Shown here: piece by piece, positions 18,198 to 27,076 of the stretch | Position numbering within the stretch: position 1 is the stretch's first letter | Layout: each line of letters opens with the position of its first letter | Assembly: GCA_023398495.1 (NCBI GenBank) | Contig: JAEWSG010000022.1 | Location: 1 to 37,430 of the forward strand | Direction: 5' to 3' | Length of the DNA: 37,430 nucleotides | DNA from: Bacillota bacterium | Lineage (GTDB): Bacteria > Bacillota > Clostridia > Acetivibrionales > Acetivibrionaceae | Notes under the pieces: model-generated | What the model was told of the DNA's origin: nothing | Database searches by the model: none | Seen by the model: the letters and a program-made list of their open reading frames with translations, nothing else | Translations under genes and position numbers: made by a program

Positions 18198-19628
18198 TCA
18201 GCCTGCTGTTTTAGAAATTGTTTTGAAGCACTTAATATCTGATACTATAGTCTCATCACCATCCATCAAATATCTCACCTGACATTCATATTCAGTTTTG
18301 GGTTTTAACCCTTCTACTGTGGTCAAATATGTGCCTCCGTATTCAATATATGTATCCTCCATGTGTTTGTAACATACACTACCGGCTGATTTTTTTTGCT
18401 CTGGATTATCTTTTTCCCAATAAATAATTTCCAAAGTACCCTCCTCATTAATCATGTCAATTTGGGCACCCAGAATAGCACTTTTAAATGTAATCTCCTC
18501 CGCACTTAAGTTCTTTATCTGACAATCATGCTTGGTGGCATCAACCGGATAAGATAATCCCGAATCGGTCGTTTCTGTATCAAAGGAAGCTGTGGCATAA
18601 GAACCTTCAGGACGACTGTAGGTTTCTTCATTATATGAACCTTCCCACTCTAAAAAAAAGTGATAGGATGTGTCAGGATTTAAAGAAGTTAATCTGGCAT
18701 AGAAATCACCCCACGCCTTTTCAGCAGGTGAAAATGTTGCCGTAGCAACTGTTTTAATAGTTTCACGCCAGTTCCAGAATTCATAGTGGCTTAAATTTAT
18801 CATAGTCTCCTCAGTCTTGTTAAATTCAATGTTTCCTCCGACGTAAGCAGAATCGGATGTAATGTCTTTCGCTTTATTTGGCTTTATATTTACTTCTGGA
18901 ATTATAGCCATTGATGTTTCGACAGGAAACTTATTAATAAGTCCTAAAAGGCGCTTTCTGAACAATCCAAAATCTATTGAAGTAAGTTCACCGTCACCAT
19001 CAACATCTCCAACCTCCATCCAGTAATCTATCGGCACGTCGACATCGATTCCCAGTAAATACTTCCTTAATAGAGCAAAATCCAAAGCTGAAAATTTGTC
19101 ATCTCTATCCAAATCTCCAAGAACAATAGCAGGTTCTAATTCTGGAATAGGTACCGCAATTGAATTACCTGTCCTTGTAATATATATCCAATTAACTTTA
19201 ACCGCACCTGAATCACCTTTATATACCAGGTAGAAATCCACTGGTTCGCCAAATCCATCTGAATAGGAGCCCCTTAATTTAATCTTATACATTGAATAAG
19301 GGCTAACAGTTTTATCCCTCAAATCTAATATCCCTTCCAGCGGGCCTGTAGGACTTGAAATTCTGACCTCAATTTGCTTTTCTCCAACTTCACAATCAGT
19401 TGCAAGTGCTATATACATTTCATTTAAACAATAGTTTGGCCCATTTTCAGTTCCCATAGATACATTTCCAGTATTTATCCATTCACCGTCCTTATTAAAA
19501 ATAGCATAATTGTTCTTAATTTTTGAACAGTTGGTTTTACATTTTTCTGCTTCAATCAAAACACTTTTTGATATACCCGGCAGATAGATTCGAGTTGATG
19601 TCGGACTAGCTAATGTATACCATATCAA
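18198..19628 (-). CDS. Dockerin-containing modular protein lacking a signal peptide
   Basis: The protein has 476 residues. The N-terminal module (about 1-165) begins VLIEAEKC and resembles CBM6/CBM35-type beta-sandwiches. A type I dockerin lies at about 168-232, with two calcium-loop repeats (DLDRDDKFSALDFALLRKYL and DVDGDGELTSIDFGLFRKRL). Two fibronectin-III-like modules follow (LTSLNPDTSYHFFLEWEG, VEGLKPKTEYECQVRYLMDG). Dockerins attach extracellular enzymes to cohesins, yet no signal peptide is encoded. The frame opens at a TTG only 1-2 nt after GGGAGGG. The well-spaced ATG at 19623 is out of frame and stops after five codons. The gene may be a 5'-deleted derivative of a larger enzyme, or it may have a mis-set start. 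No catalytic module is seen. Confidence 0.7.
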   Translation of the reverse strand: MIWYTLASPTSTRIYLPGISKSVLIEAEKCKTNCSKIKNNYAIFNKDGEWINTGNVSMGTENGPNYCLNEMYIALATDCEVGEKQIEVRISSPTGPLEGILDLRDKTVSPYSMYKIKLRGSYSDGFGEPVDFYLVYKGDSGAVKVNWIYITRTGNSIAVPIPELEPAIVLGDLDRDDKFSALDFALLRKYLLGIDVDVPIDYWMEVGDVDGDGELTSIDFGLFRKRLLGLINKFPVETSMAIIPEVNIKPNKAKDITSDSAYVGGNIEFNKTEETMINLSHYEFWNWRETIKTVATATFSPAEKAWGDFYARLTSLNPDTSYHFFLEWEGSYNEETYSRPEGSYATASFDTETTDSGLSYPVDATKHDCQIKNLSAEEITFKSAILGAQIDMINEEGTLEIIYWEKDNPEQKKSAGSVCYKHMEDTYIEYGGTYLTTVEGLKPKTEYECQVRYLMDGDETIVSDIKCFKTISKTAG

Positions 19629-19657
19629 TCCCTCCCAAATAATATTATTGTATAATA

Positions 19658-19681
19658 ATTATATCACTTCATATAAAATAA
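19658..19681 (-). promoter_or_regulatory. Extended -10 promoter of the dockerin protein gene
   Basis: On the minus strand TGATATAAT (TATAAT complementary to 19658-19663) lies about 30 nt before the TTG start, with TTGAGA about 19 bp further upstream. The short leader leaves no room for a signal-peptide sequence. Confidence 0.4.
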
Positions 19682-19714
19682 GTCTCAAAAATCACAAATT
19701 ATACCTACTAAACT

Positions 19715-22306
19715 TTACGCATTCAACTCCTCCCACTCCTGTTTGGTTATCAGTATCTGCCTTGGTTTACTGCTGCCATCCGATGCACTGACCACTCCCC
19801 AAGACTCCATTTGATCTAGTATCCTTGCAGCACGTGAATAACCAACTTTAAATTTGCGTTGTATTAATGATGCCGAGGCCTGACCCAATTCCAAAACTGT
19901 TGCAATAGCCTGAGGAAGGAGTTCATCATCCCCACTCGAATCCGGTTTAGGTGTTTCGGTCTGATTGTCTATTTTTTGTAATATCTCCTCATCGTACTCT
20001 GCACTCTGCAACAACTTAATATGTGTTACAATTTTATCTACTTCCTTATCAGAAATAAAGCTCCCCTGCACACGCAGCGGTTTTGGCTGACCTAGAGGAT
20101 AAAACAGCATATCTCCCCTGCCCAAAAGTTTTTCTGCTCCAGCCATATCCAATATAGTTCTGGAGTCAATTTGTGATGATACCGCAAAGGATATTCTGGA
20201 AGGAATATTTGCTTTAATTACGCCCGTAATTACATTAACTGATGGCCTCTGTGTCGCAATGACCAAATGCATACCTGCTGCCCTTGCCATTTGTGCCAAT
20301 CGACAAATGGAGTCCTCTACCTCATTAGGTGCCACCATCATCAAATCTGCAAGCTCATCAATAATGATAACAATATGGGGCAAAGTTTCCCCTTCTCCTC
20401 TTTCCTTTATCATTTCATTATAGCCGTTTAAGTCTCTGACATTGTTTTCTGCAAAAAGACGGTAACGCGTCGTCATTTCAGTTACTGCCCAATTAAGTGC
20501 TCCTGCTGCTTTTTTAGGTTCGGTAACTACAGGAATCAGCAGATGTGGAACACCGTTATAAATGCCAAGTTCAACCACTTTTGGATCAACCATCAGAAGA
20601 CGTACTTCCGCCGGAGACGCCTTATATAAAATACTTACAATGAGCGTATTGATACAAACACTCTTCCCGGATCCTGTAGCCCCTGCAATTAAGAGGTGAG
20701 GCATCTTTGTAATGTCCCCAACAACAACATTTCCCGCAATATCTTTCCCAACTGCAAAAGCTAGCTTTGAAGGGTGATTCAAGAATGTTTTCTCCTCAAT
20801 AACGTCCCTCAGGTAAACAGGCACATTTTTCTTGTTTGGTATTTCAATTCCAACAGCTGCTTTACCTGGAATAGGAGCTTCAATTCTCACACCTGTTGCC
20901 GCAAGATTTAATGCTATGTCATCAGATAGATTTATTATTTTGCTGACTTTGACACCCGCATTAGGTTGTAACTCGTAACGTGTGACGGTAGGCCCTTTAC
21001 TCACATTCAGAACTCTGGCACCAACCCCAAAACTTGCCAATGTATCAATTAGTTTAAAAGAGTTATATTCAATATAGGTCTCAATTTCTTCGTCATAGTT
21101 TGTCACTTCATTTTTTCTGAGCAATTCAATGGGGGGTTTATATTCTGCACTATCCAACAATGTTTTAACCGATTGAACCGGCTTTAAATCAACCGATTCT
21201 TTCCCTTCTACATTGGTAGATGTAATAGTTTTTTTCTGGTCAAATACAGCCTTATTATCCTCGTTATACATTTTTTCTTCATAATGTTTTTTTGAAGGAA
21301 AAACTCCCGGATTCACTTGATATACCGAAACAGGAAAATCCTCCACATTACAGCTTAATTCCTCTGTTTTTATTACATAAGTATTTGAATCAGCTTTGTT
21401 GTCCTCATACAAGTTGATCTTGTTTTGAGCTTCTGGTTGAATTATATCGTCCTCATCATCGTACTCCATTTGTATACGCGGATTATTATTTACCATAATT
21501 TCTTCTATAATTGAATCTATACCTGCATGCAAGCTTGCATCTTTTTCCCCTAACTCAACCTCTTTATTATTTCCCTCTTCTCTAACTTCTTCACTAAACT
21601 CCTTAAACTCTTCTCTAACCTCTTCCTTATCAACTTCTTTAACCTCTTCGTTGTACTCTTTATGTTCAACTTCGATCTTTACATATTCAGCTTCAATTTT
21701 ATTATTATTACCTTCCGGTTCAGAAATATTTTTTTGAATATTGGACTCATTATCCAAAGAAAGTTGGGTTTCTTTACCAGCTTCTTCTTTTTTTTCTTCT
21801 CTTGGCTTTATAGGGTCAAAAGGTGATCTGTAGGGTACAAATTTTTTTGTTTGCTCTTGCAAAACACTTTTATGTGATTCATTTACATAACTTAATCCTG
21901 AACTAACCTTATCAGAGGTTTCAAGGTTTTTATCCAATTCGTTTTGAGTTTGGCTTGAAATCTCCCAGTTAAAGTTTTTTCTTCCAATTCTGTTTGACGC
22001 TTTAGACTCTCGTAATCCTGTTAACTCCCGGGTGTTACTCCTCACATTTTTATAAACTTCCTTTGAATGCAAACTTTTTTTCTTAAACTTCTGCCTAGAG
22101 TGTTTTTTTAGAAAAAAGTTTACAAAAGAAGAGTATGCTGCAATTTCTAAGACAACAAAAATAAAAAATTTTATCCATGAACCCCATGCAAGATAAGAAA
22201 TAAGTGCAATCATAACGCCTTGGAAAATAAAAAAGTTGCGATTAATTTTTAATTTACTTTTTCTTTCTTTTGATCTTTTCTTCATTTGTATATACATACC
22301 TCTCAA
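19715..22306 (-). CDS. ftsK: DNA translocase FtsK/SpoIIIE
   Basis: The protein has about 856-863 residues. Two N-terminal hydrophobic segments lie at about 25-70 (four are usual in this family, so the anchor is short). A long acidic, low-complexity linker (about 75-400; runs of Glu/Lys such as EEVREEFKEFSEEVREE) precedes the motor. The RecA-like motor shows PIPGKAAVGIEIPN, Walker A GATGSGKSVCINTL (near 539), VIIIDELADLMM and ATQRPSVNVITGVIKANIPS. The C-terminal winged-helix gamma domain (about 795-855; ASASLIQRKFKVGYSRAARI) reads KOPS/SRS sequences. It pumps chromosomal DNA at division or sporulation. The start is unclear: an in-frame TTG (22306), or ATGs at 22297 and 22285, none ideally spaced from GAGAGG. 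Confidence 0.93.
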   Translation of the reverse strand: MRGMYIQMKKRSKERKSKLKINRNFFIFQGVMIALISYLAWGSWIKFFIFVVLEIAAYSSFVNFFLKKHSRQKFKKKSLHSKEVYKNVRSNTRELTGLRESKASNRIGRKNFNWEISSQTQNELDKNLETSDKVSSGLSYVNESHKSVLQEQTKKFVPYRSPFDPIKPREEKKEEAGKETQLSLDNESNIQKNISEPEGNNNKIEAEYVKIEVEHKEYNEEVKEVDKEEVREEFKEFSEEVREEGNNKEVELGEKDASLHAGIDSIIEEIMVNNNPRIQMEYDDEDDIIQPEAQNKINLYEDNKADSNTYVIKTEELSCNVEDFPVSVYQVNPGVFPSKKHYEEKMYNEDNKAVFDQKKTITSTNVEGKESVDLKPVQSVKTLLDSAEYKPPIELLRKNEVTNYDEEIETYIEYNSFKLIDTLASFGVGARVLNVSKGPTVTRYELQPNAGVKVSKIINLSDDIALNLAATGVRIEAPIPGKAAVGIEIPNKKNVPVYLRDVIEEKTFLNHPSKLAFAVGKDIAGNVVVGDITKMPHLLIAGATGSGKSVCINTLIVSILYKASPAEVRLLMVDPKVVELGIYNGVPHLLIPVVTEPKKAAGALNWAVTEMTTRYRLFAENNVRDLNGYNEMIKERGEGETLPHIVIIIDELADLMMVAPNEVEDSICRLAQMARAAGMHLVIATQRPSVNVITGVIKANIPSRISFAVSSQIDSRTILDMAGAEKLLGRGDMLFYPLGQPKPLRVQGSFISDKEVDKIVTHIKLLQSAEYDEEILQKIDNQTETPKPDSSGDDELLPQAIATVLELGQASASLIQRKFKVGYSRAARILDQMESWGVVSASDGSSKPRQILITKQEWEELNA

Positions 22307-22395
22307 ATATTAAAATTATTTTTCAAATATATTGAATCCGATAAAAATTTAAATTGTCGTTGTAAAATCATTTTCACGATTTATATAATATAACA

Positions 22396-22440
22396 TATCG
22401 CAGCGGAAGCTGCAATCAAAGTAGTGGGCTCCGGGTGTAT
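22396..22440. repeat. Palindromic repeat copy, right arm decayed
   Basis: TATCGCAGCGGAAGCTGCAA matches the complement of the 6359-6404 repeat, and the following bases decay (GGGCTCCGGGTG in place of the second arm). It lies 90 bp upstream of ftsK. Confidence 0.65.
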
Positions 22441-22742
22441 TTAGTTTTCCACTTCACAGGTCGTAATATTTTACACAAAGTCAGTAATTTATAATATTCA
22501 GTTTTCGTCTTCATATATTATATAATATAAATGTCTTAAAAATCTATTACACATAAAATCCAATTATAAAATATCTGCTAGGTTCTAACGTAATTACATT
22601 TTTTTACAAGTAGTTCTTTCTTTTATATTCATTTTATACGCTAATGTGTTGGAGCTGTCAAATGGTTTATTATCCAAAGCAGTGAATTCATAGTTAGCAG
22701 AAAAAATAAAAGAATAGAAAAATTTAAATGGGAGGTAATGTC

Positions 22743-22847
22743 ATGAAAGATTTAAAAGCAAAGTTGATTATTGCGTTCTTAGTAGGTGCAGCCGTTGTTA
22801 CTCAATTGGCAGCTGTATGTCAGGCTTCTTGGTACAGATTCAGATAA
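22743..22847 (+). CDS. Secreted micro-peptide precursor (34 residues)
   Basis: This 35-codon frame starts at an ATG with GGGAGGT 8 nt upstream and ends at TAA. The N-terminus is basic (MKDLKAK), followed by a long hydrophobic core (LIIAFLVGAAVVTQLAAV) and a signal-peptidase-like CQA site. Cleavage there would release the hexapeptide SWYRFR. This layout fits a secreted signalling peptide precursor of the kind used with RRNPP or membrane receptors in Firmicutes, but no receptor is adjacent, so the role is inference. It lies alone between ftsK and cel44 in divergent or convergent settings and is closed by a strong terminator at 22922-22972, which supports an independent transcript. Alternatively it could be a small membrane peptide. 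Confidence 0.6.
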   Translation: MKDLKAKLIIAFLVGAAVVTQLAAVCQASWYRFR

Positions 22848-22921
22848 GCTTACACTAGAGCACTATAAAAATTTATGACTATATATTTTAAACATAAGAT
22901 ATTTTTAGAAAATTATATTAT

Positions 22922-22972
22922 AAAGGAGCTGTGCATTACTTATACTTACTTAATGCATCAGCCCCTTTTTTT
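22922..22972 (+). terminator. Strong intrinsic terminator of the micro-peptide gene
   Basis: AAAGG...TGCATTA pairs with TAATGCA...CCTTT over about 16 bp with one mismatch and one bulge, ending in seven T at 22966-22972. It lies 75 bp after the peptide stop. Confidence 0.8.
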
Positions 22973-22991
22973 ATTGGCACATGAAACCGGG

Positions 22992-23024
22992 CAGGGGGTG
23001 CACTTAATTTAAGTGCACCCCCTG
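22992..23024. repeat. Near-continuous 33-bp palindrome
   Basis: CAGGGGGTGCACTTAA (22992-23007) is followed by one base and its exact complement (23009-23024), so the arms are 16 bp with a single central base. It lies 51 bp past the cel44-type gene stop. No T-run follows on the minus strand, so a simple terminator is not certain. Confidence 0.75.
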
Positions 23025-23036
23025 GTTATTACTTTT

Positions 23037-23067
23037 ACTTTGATTGCAGTTTCCAGCAGTTTACGAT
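23037..23067. repeat. Palindromic repeat fragment
   Basis: TTTGATTGCAGTTTCCAGCAG followed by CGAT matches the loop and right arm of the 6359-6404 repeat with small changes; the left arm is missing. It lies 8 bp from the stop of the GH44 gene. Confidence 0.5.
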
Positions 23068-23074
23068 TCTATAA

Positions 23075-25666
23075 TTACCAATCTATAGAATCAATATATA
23101 TAGTAAATTCTGCTGTTCCTGTAGTCTTAAACTGTATACCCATTTGTTGCATCAGTGACATGTCAGTATCTTCTGGCAAAGTCAATGTCAACTCGTTCCA
23201 TGCATCTTTTTTCATGTATTCATATCCGCCCCAAGCTCCATTCCACTTAATAATATCCCATGCAGGATCGTGAGGCATAACATATCCTTGTATTTCTGAC
23301 AATGGTGCACCAGATGGTATCCATACTCTGTAAGTTACTTTTGAACCAGCTGGTACAATACTTGGACCATCTATTTTTACATCAATCATTCCACCATCTG
23401 CTGAACTAACATCAAGCTTAAGTGCTCCACTACCTTTAAAAGTCTTTTCGGTAGTAACAGATAATTCACCGGTTGTTCCTTTTTCTCCAGCAGCTATAAA
23501 TCCATCAGTCTTACCTTCAAATCCAAAATCCGAATTATCTCCTGTAGCAGATGCTATTGTTATCGTTTCTGTAACTGCGGAACTACTACTGTCACCATCA
23601 TCTGTAACAATCAATTTTACTGTGTAAGTTCCCGCTTTAGCATATTTATGCTTTGTAGTAACTCCGCTGCCTTCAGTTCCATCACCAAAATCCCAAGCAT
23701 AGTATGATATACTTCCATCCGAATCAGTAGATGCAGAAGCATCAAAAAGAATATCCTCGTCTGTAACTGCCTCTAATGCTGAAGCAGTAAAACTTGCAAC
23801 TGGTTCACTATTCTCTGTCGGAACAACATAAGGAAGCGTTTTAATAATTCTTAATATATAACTTCTCAGAATTGAAAAATCTATTGAGTTAACTTTACCA
23901 TCAAGATTTACATCAGCTGCAACTGTATCAATTTCCTTGTCGAACCCTAATAAATATCTTCTGAGAAAAGCAAAATCTATAGCATTAACTTTTCCATCAT
24001 CATTTATATCACCAACTTCTAAACCAGGGTTAGTACCTTCAGTGTCAAGCACTATATGGTAAGCACTTAATGCAGGAAGCGTGTAAGTAAATTTATTGTC
24101 AACGATTCCTGTAACTGCCTTTTTCTCTGTGATATCAGAACTGCTTCTGTCAAAACCCCAGACTGTACCTGATTTATATTGTTCATCACTATTTATTGAA
24201 AGATTAAAAGTTGTGCTGCTGTCATAATTCTTATTGAGTAATATTATGTGAAGCTTTCCATCATCAGTTTTTACAACTGAGGAATATGCTGAAGCTGTTT
24301 CGTCATCTGACACTTCACATTTAACATTTGTATCACCATATTGAGAACCTTTACCATCATAATTTGTATAGAGGTTCATAGCTGAAGCAATATAATTTTT
24401 GTTTTCGCTACCCCAGTATGTAGCAAGGTATACACCATACTTACCAAATATGCCTAATGTATCAGCTTGTGCTATTCCACCTGTAATATGGTTACCACCG
24501 CCAAAATCGTACTCTGTTATGGCAAGTTTGGTTCCTGGATAGTATTTATCTATTGACGACTGAATTGTCGGAATAATCGGACGATAAATATCAAACCATG
24601 GCTCAGCTACCCAGCTGTCTTCTGTGTATGATTTCTGCCACAAAGTTCTTGGTGCTTGAAGTCGTGCTTTGTTACATTCAGTGTTGGCAATATCTTCTCC
24701 AAAGGTAACTCTTTCACCGCCACCTTTTGCTTCAGAATAGTAGTGAACATCAAATACGTCCAGCAGTCTCTTACCAGCCGCATCTGATTTTTGCTTCATC
24801 TGATCAAGATAGTAGTCAACAAACCAACTGTAGTCGCCCTTTACGCCATCTTCCCAGTCAGGAGCATCCTGCAATGAAAGATAAGCAGCAAAACCATACA
24901 ATGCAGGTCCAAATATTTCAGCATTTGGATCAACGTTTTTGACTGCCATAGAAAGTTCTGAAGTTTTGTCAACTAATTCAACACATCCCACAGGATCAGG
25001 GTGAACTCTTGAATGGGTATGTGCCCATAAAGCCGGCTCATTATCTACAGAATAACCTTTTACTCCTGTTGCTGTTGTTGAATCTCCATATTTATTAACC
25101 AGATAGTTTACAAACTCATCCATATAAACGTAATCATCAGTTAAGTCAGGAGTTAGTGAGAATGGTGCATTCTTTGCAAATTTAACTTCTTTCCATCTAT
25201 CGGAAGGTGCTTTTTCTGACACCTTTACTTCTCCTTTTAAATCTGCTGAAACATAACCTGCAGCCTGAAGTGTCAATAACGTGTAAGGCACTTTTTGGGC
25301 TAAGGATTGATCATGGAAAACCCATGATACTGCTCCGGGTTTTTCCGCATCAGCTTTAGGCACACCAACTGATCCAACCATATAATCATCACTTGAATTT
25401 ATATAGTCACTTCCTGCATTTGAAGCATTGTTTTCCCAGTTATATGCAGTCATTCTATTTCCGCCAAGTCTTCTGGCTGTAACAGTCTGACCCTTAAGAT
25501 CCTGGTTTACACCATATATGTAAGGACTAATTTCTGTTCTTTCCATTTCTGTATCAATGCTGACATCAACTGAAGCTTGTGCAGCACTAACAGGTAAAAC
25601 AGTTGCTAATGCAGTAGTTGCTACCAATTGAAAACTTAATAAAAATGCTATTAATTTTTTATTCAC
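23075..25666 (-). CDS. GH44 endoglucanase/xyloglucanase with dockerin, PKD and C-terminal CBM
   Basis: The protein has 863 residues. A signal peptide (about 1-28, ending VLPVSAA) is followed by a GH44 catalytic domain (about 30-540). The acid/base Glu is in SVDNEPALW (near 209) and the nucleophile Glu in LAITEYDFGGG (near 383). A type I dockerin (about 549-612) has two loops, DINDDGKVNAIDFAFLRRYL and DVNLDGKVNSIDFSILRSYI. A PKD module (about 619-707; YYAWDFGDGTEG) and a C-terminal beta-sandwich module (about 708-863), possibly CBM44-like, follow. The order GH44-dockerin-PKD-CBM matches the second half of Clostridium thermocellum CelJ. It should be a cellulosomal enzyme cutting beta-1,4-glucan or xyloglucan. 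The start is GTG, with AGGAGGAG 6 nt before it. Confidence 0.88.
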   Translation of the reverse strand: MNKKLIAFLLSFQLVATTALATVLPVSAAQASVDVSIDTEMERTEISPYIYGVNQDLKGQTVTARRLGGNRMTAYNWENNASNAGSDYINSSDDYMVGSVGVPKADAEKPGAVSWVFHDQSLAQKVPYTLLTLQAAGYVSADLKGEVKVSEKAPSDRWKEVKFAKNAPFSLTPDLTDDYVYMDEFVNYLVNKYGDSTTATGVKGYSVDNEPALWAHTHSRVHPDPVGCVELVDKTSELSMAVKNVDPNAEIFGPALYGFAAYLSLQDAPDWEDGVKGDYSWFVDYYLDQMKQKSDAAGKRLLDVFDVHYYSEAKGGGERVTFGEDIANTECNKARLQAPRTLWQKSYTEDSWVAEPWFDIYRPIIPTIQSSIDKYYPGTKLAITEYDFGGGNHITGGIAQADTLGIFGKYGVYLATYWGSENKNYIASAMNLYTNYDGKGSQYGDTNVKCEVSDDETASAYSSVVKTDDGKLHIILLNKNYDSSTTFNLSINSDEQYKSGTVWGFDRSSSDITEKKAVTGIVDNKFTYTLPALSAYHIVLDTEGTNPGLEVGDINDDGKVNAIDFAFLRRYLLGFDKEIDTVAADVNLDGKVNSIDFSILRSYILRIIKTLPYVVPTENSEPVASFTASALEAVTDEDILFDASASTDSDGSISYYAWDFGDGTEGSGVTTKHKYAKAGTYTVKLIVTDDGDSSSSAVTETITIASATGDNSDFGFEGKTDGFIAAGEKGTTGELSVTTEKTFKGSGALKLDVSSADGGMIDVKIDGPSIVPAGSKVTYRVWIPSGAPLSEIQGYVMPHDPAWDIIKWNGAWGGYEYMKKDAWNELTLTLPEDTDMSLMQQMGIQFKTTGTAEFTIYIDSIDW

Positions 25667-26202
25667 AATACTCTCCTCCTAAAATTAATCATCAATAAAC
25701 TTTAAAGTAGACTTAATCAAAAAACAAAAAATAAAAACCTGGTTCTAACAACCCCCTCGTCAACTTTTATTTATATTATGTAGCTTCAATAATATACCAG
25801 ACTCCCCCCTCTTTTATAAAATTAGCTACAATAATCCTTATTAATTTGTCACATTATAAAATTCGATTAATACCATTATTTTAAGTTATAGAAAAAAAAT
25901 AAAAGTATGAAGTGTTGTAACGAAGAAATGCTAAATAGATAAAAAGCAAATGGATAATCAATATATTTATACTTTCATTTTACATCTTTTTGAACATAAA
26001 ATAAATACCTTTTTATCAACTTCTTAGGCATAAAAAAATGTTTCGTTTATATAATTAACATGATATAATAAATTTATAGTATTTCAAATAAAAGTAAAGA
26101 TAAAACCGGCTGCTTAATGTAGACAAGGCACCATCTTTTGTTTATAAAGTATACAAAGATATACTTTAAATATTAATTTGTTTTTTATAAGGGGAGAGTT
26201 AT
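25667..26202. other. Divergent intergenic region, 536 bp
   Basis: No gene is seen. On the minus strand, upstream of the GH44 gene, two G-tracts (complement of 25751-25755 and of 25804-25809) stand out in otherwise AT-rich DNA. On the plus strand a candidate promoter for the 26203 gene is TTGTTT (26138-26143), 16 bp, TATACT (26160-26165). A perfect 8-bp inverted repeat AAAGTATA / TATACTTT (26146-26167) overlaps its spacer and -10 and could be an operator. Confidence 0.4.
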
Positions 26203-27075
26203 ATGAGGAGAAAGAAAAATTTTTTTGTACTATTTTCAATCTTAGTAGTACTGGCAATTAACTATGCACTGATGACAAAAAAGAGTGTGACAGAACTTAT
26301 AAATGTAAAGGATTATTTGCTTGGAATTGACATTATTAGCATTACTATCATACTGAGTATTGTTGAAAAAATCTTAGAAAAAATCATTAAAAAATTTACA
26401 AATAAATTAAGTTTCTCATATAAACCCAAAGCTTTTTGGATAATTAGTTTATCCTTTGTTTTATCAGGCTTATCAATTATCTGTATTTATCTAATTGAAA
26501 TTTATGCTCCGTTTTATAAATTGAATTATTTCTACGTAAACTTGGTATTTCAACTTTTTATATCATTAATTGTGTTCGCATTTATATATGAAATTTATAA
26601 TTTTTCCTCATCTTTTTCTCTAAAAATATCATTATGGTTCATTGAATTGGCGGATAAACTACTCGATATGAACAAAGTTGAGTTATCATTAGGTATTTTT
26701 AATAGATTAAGAAAAAACACAGCTGTTATTAAAAATCCGGTAGTTTACGCCAAAACAAAGTTAGGAATATCAAAATGTTATTACGAACTATCAAAAAAGT
26801 CCTCTAAAAGAGCATACCTCCAAAAGGCAATTAAGGAGTTGGAGGATATCTCTAAAATCAAAGAACTTGGGAAACACCTTGGCGTAGTAAAAACAAATCT
26901 TGGAGATTTGTATTATGAATTCTATGAAATAGATTGCAAATCGAATTATCTAACCACATCCCTTTCTCTGTATGAGAATGCAATTAATCACTTTAGTAAA
27001 GAGGAAAATACTGCAAGTTATATGGAAATCTTAAATAAGGTCAATAATGTAAAGTCAAAGTTGTCAGCACTATAG
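26203..27075 (+). CDS. Membrane protein with C-terminal TPR-like helices, unknown function
   Basis: The protein has 290 residues. There are about four hydrophobic segments in the first 150 residues (FFVLFSILVVLAINYALM, DIISITIILSIVEKIL, FWIISLSFVLSGLSIICI, LVFQLFISLIVFAFIYE). A soluble C-terminal half (about 150-290) follows with helical pairs of TPR style (KLGISKCYYELSKKSSKRAY, VVKTNLGDLYYEFYEI, SLYENAINHFSKEEN). I do not recognise a named family. TPR helices usually bind peptides or proteins. The start has AAGGGGAG 6 nt upstream. It stands alone, reading away from the GH44 gene, and a promoter with an overlapping palindrome lies just before it. Confidence 0.7.
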   Translation: MRRKKNFFVLFSILVVLAINYALMTKKSVTELINVKDYLLGIDIISITIILSIVEKILEKIIKKFTNKLSFSYKPKAFWIISLSFVLSGLSIICIYLIEIYAPFYKLNYFYVNLVFQLFISLIVFAFIYEIYNFSSSFSLKISLWFIELADKLLDMNKVELSLGIFNRLRKNTAVIKNPVVYAKTKLGISKCYYELSKKSSKRAYLQKAIKELEDISKIKELGKHLGVVKTNLGDLYYEFYEIDCKSNYLTTSLSLYENAINHFSKEENTASYMEILNKVNNVKSKLSAL

Positions 27076-27076
27076 T

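Noticed and set aside
22925..22981. Second micro-peptide starting at a GTG in the terminator
   Set aside because: The ribosome site would be only 2 nt from the GTG and the frame is the arm of a clear terminator hairpin.
25749..25810. Sigma-I type promoter with C-rich -35 upstream of the GH44 gene
   Set aside because: The C-tracts lie on the plus strand, pointing away from the GH44 gene, and no matching -10 was found in the right place.
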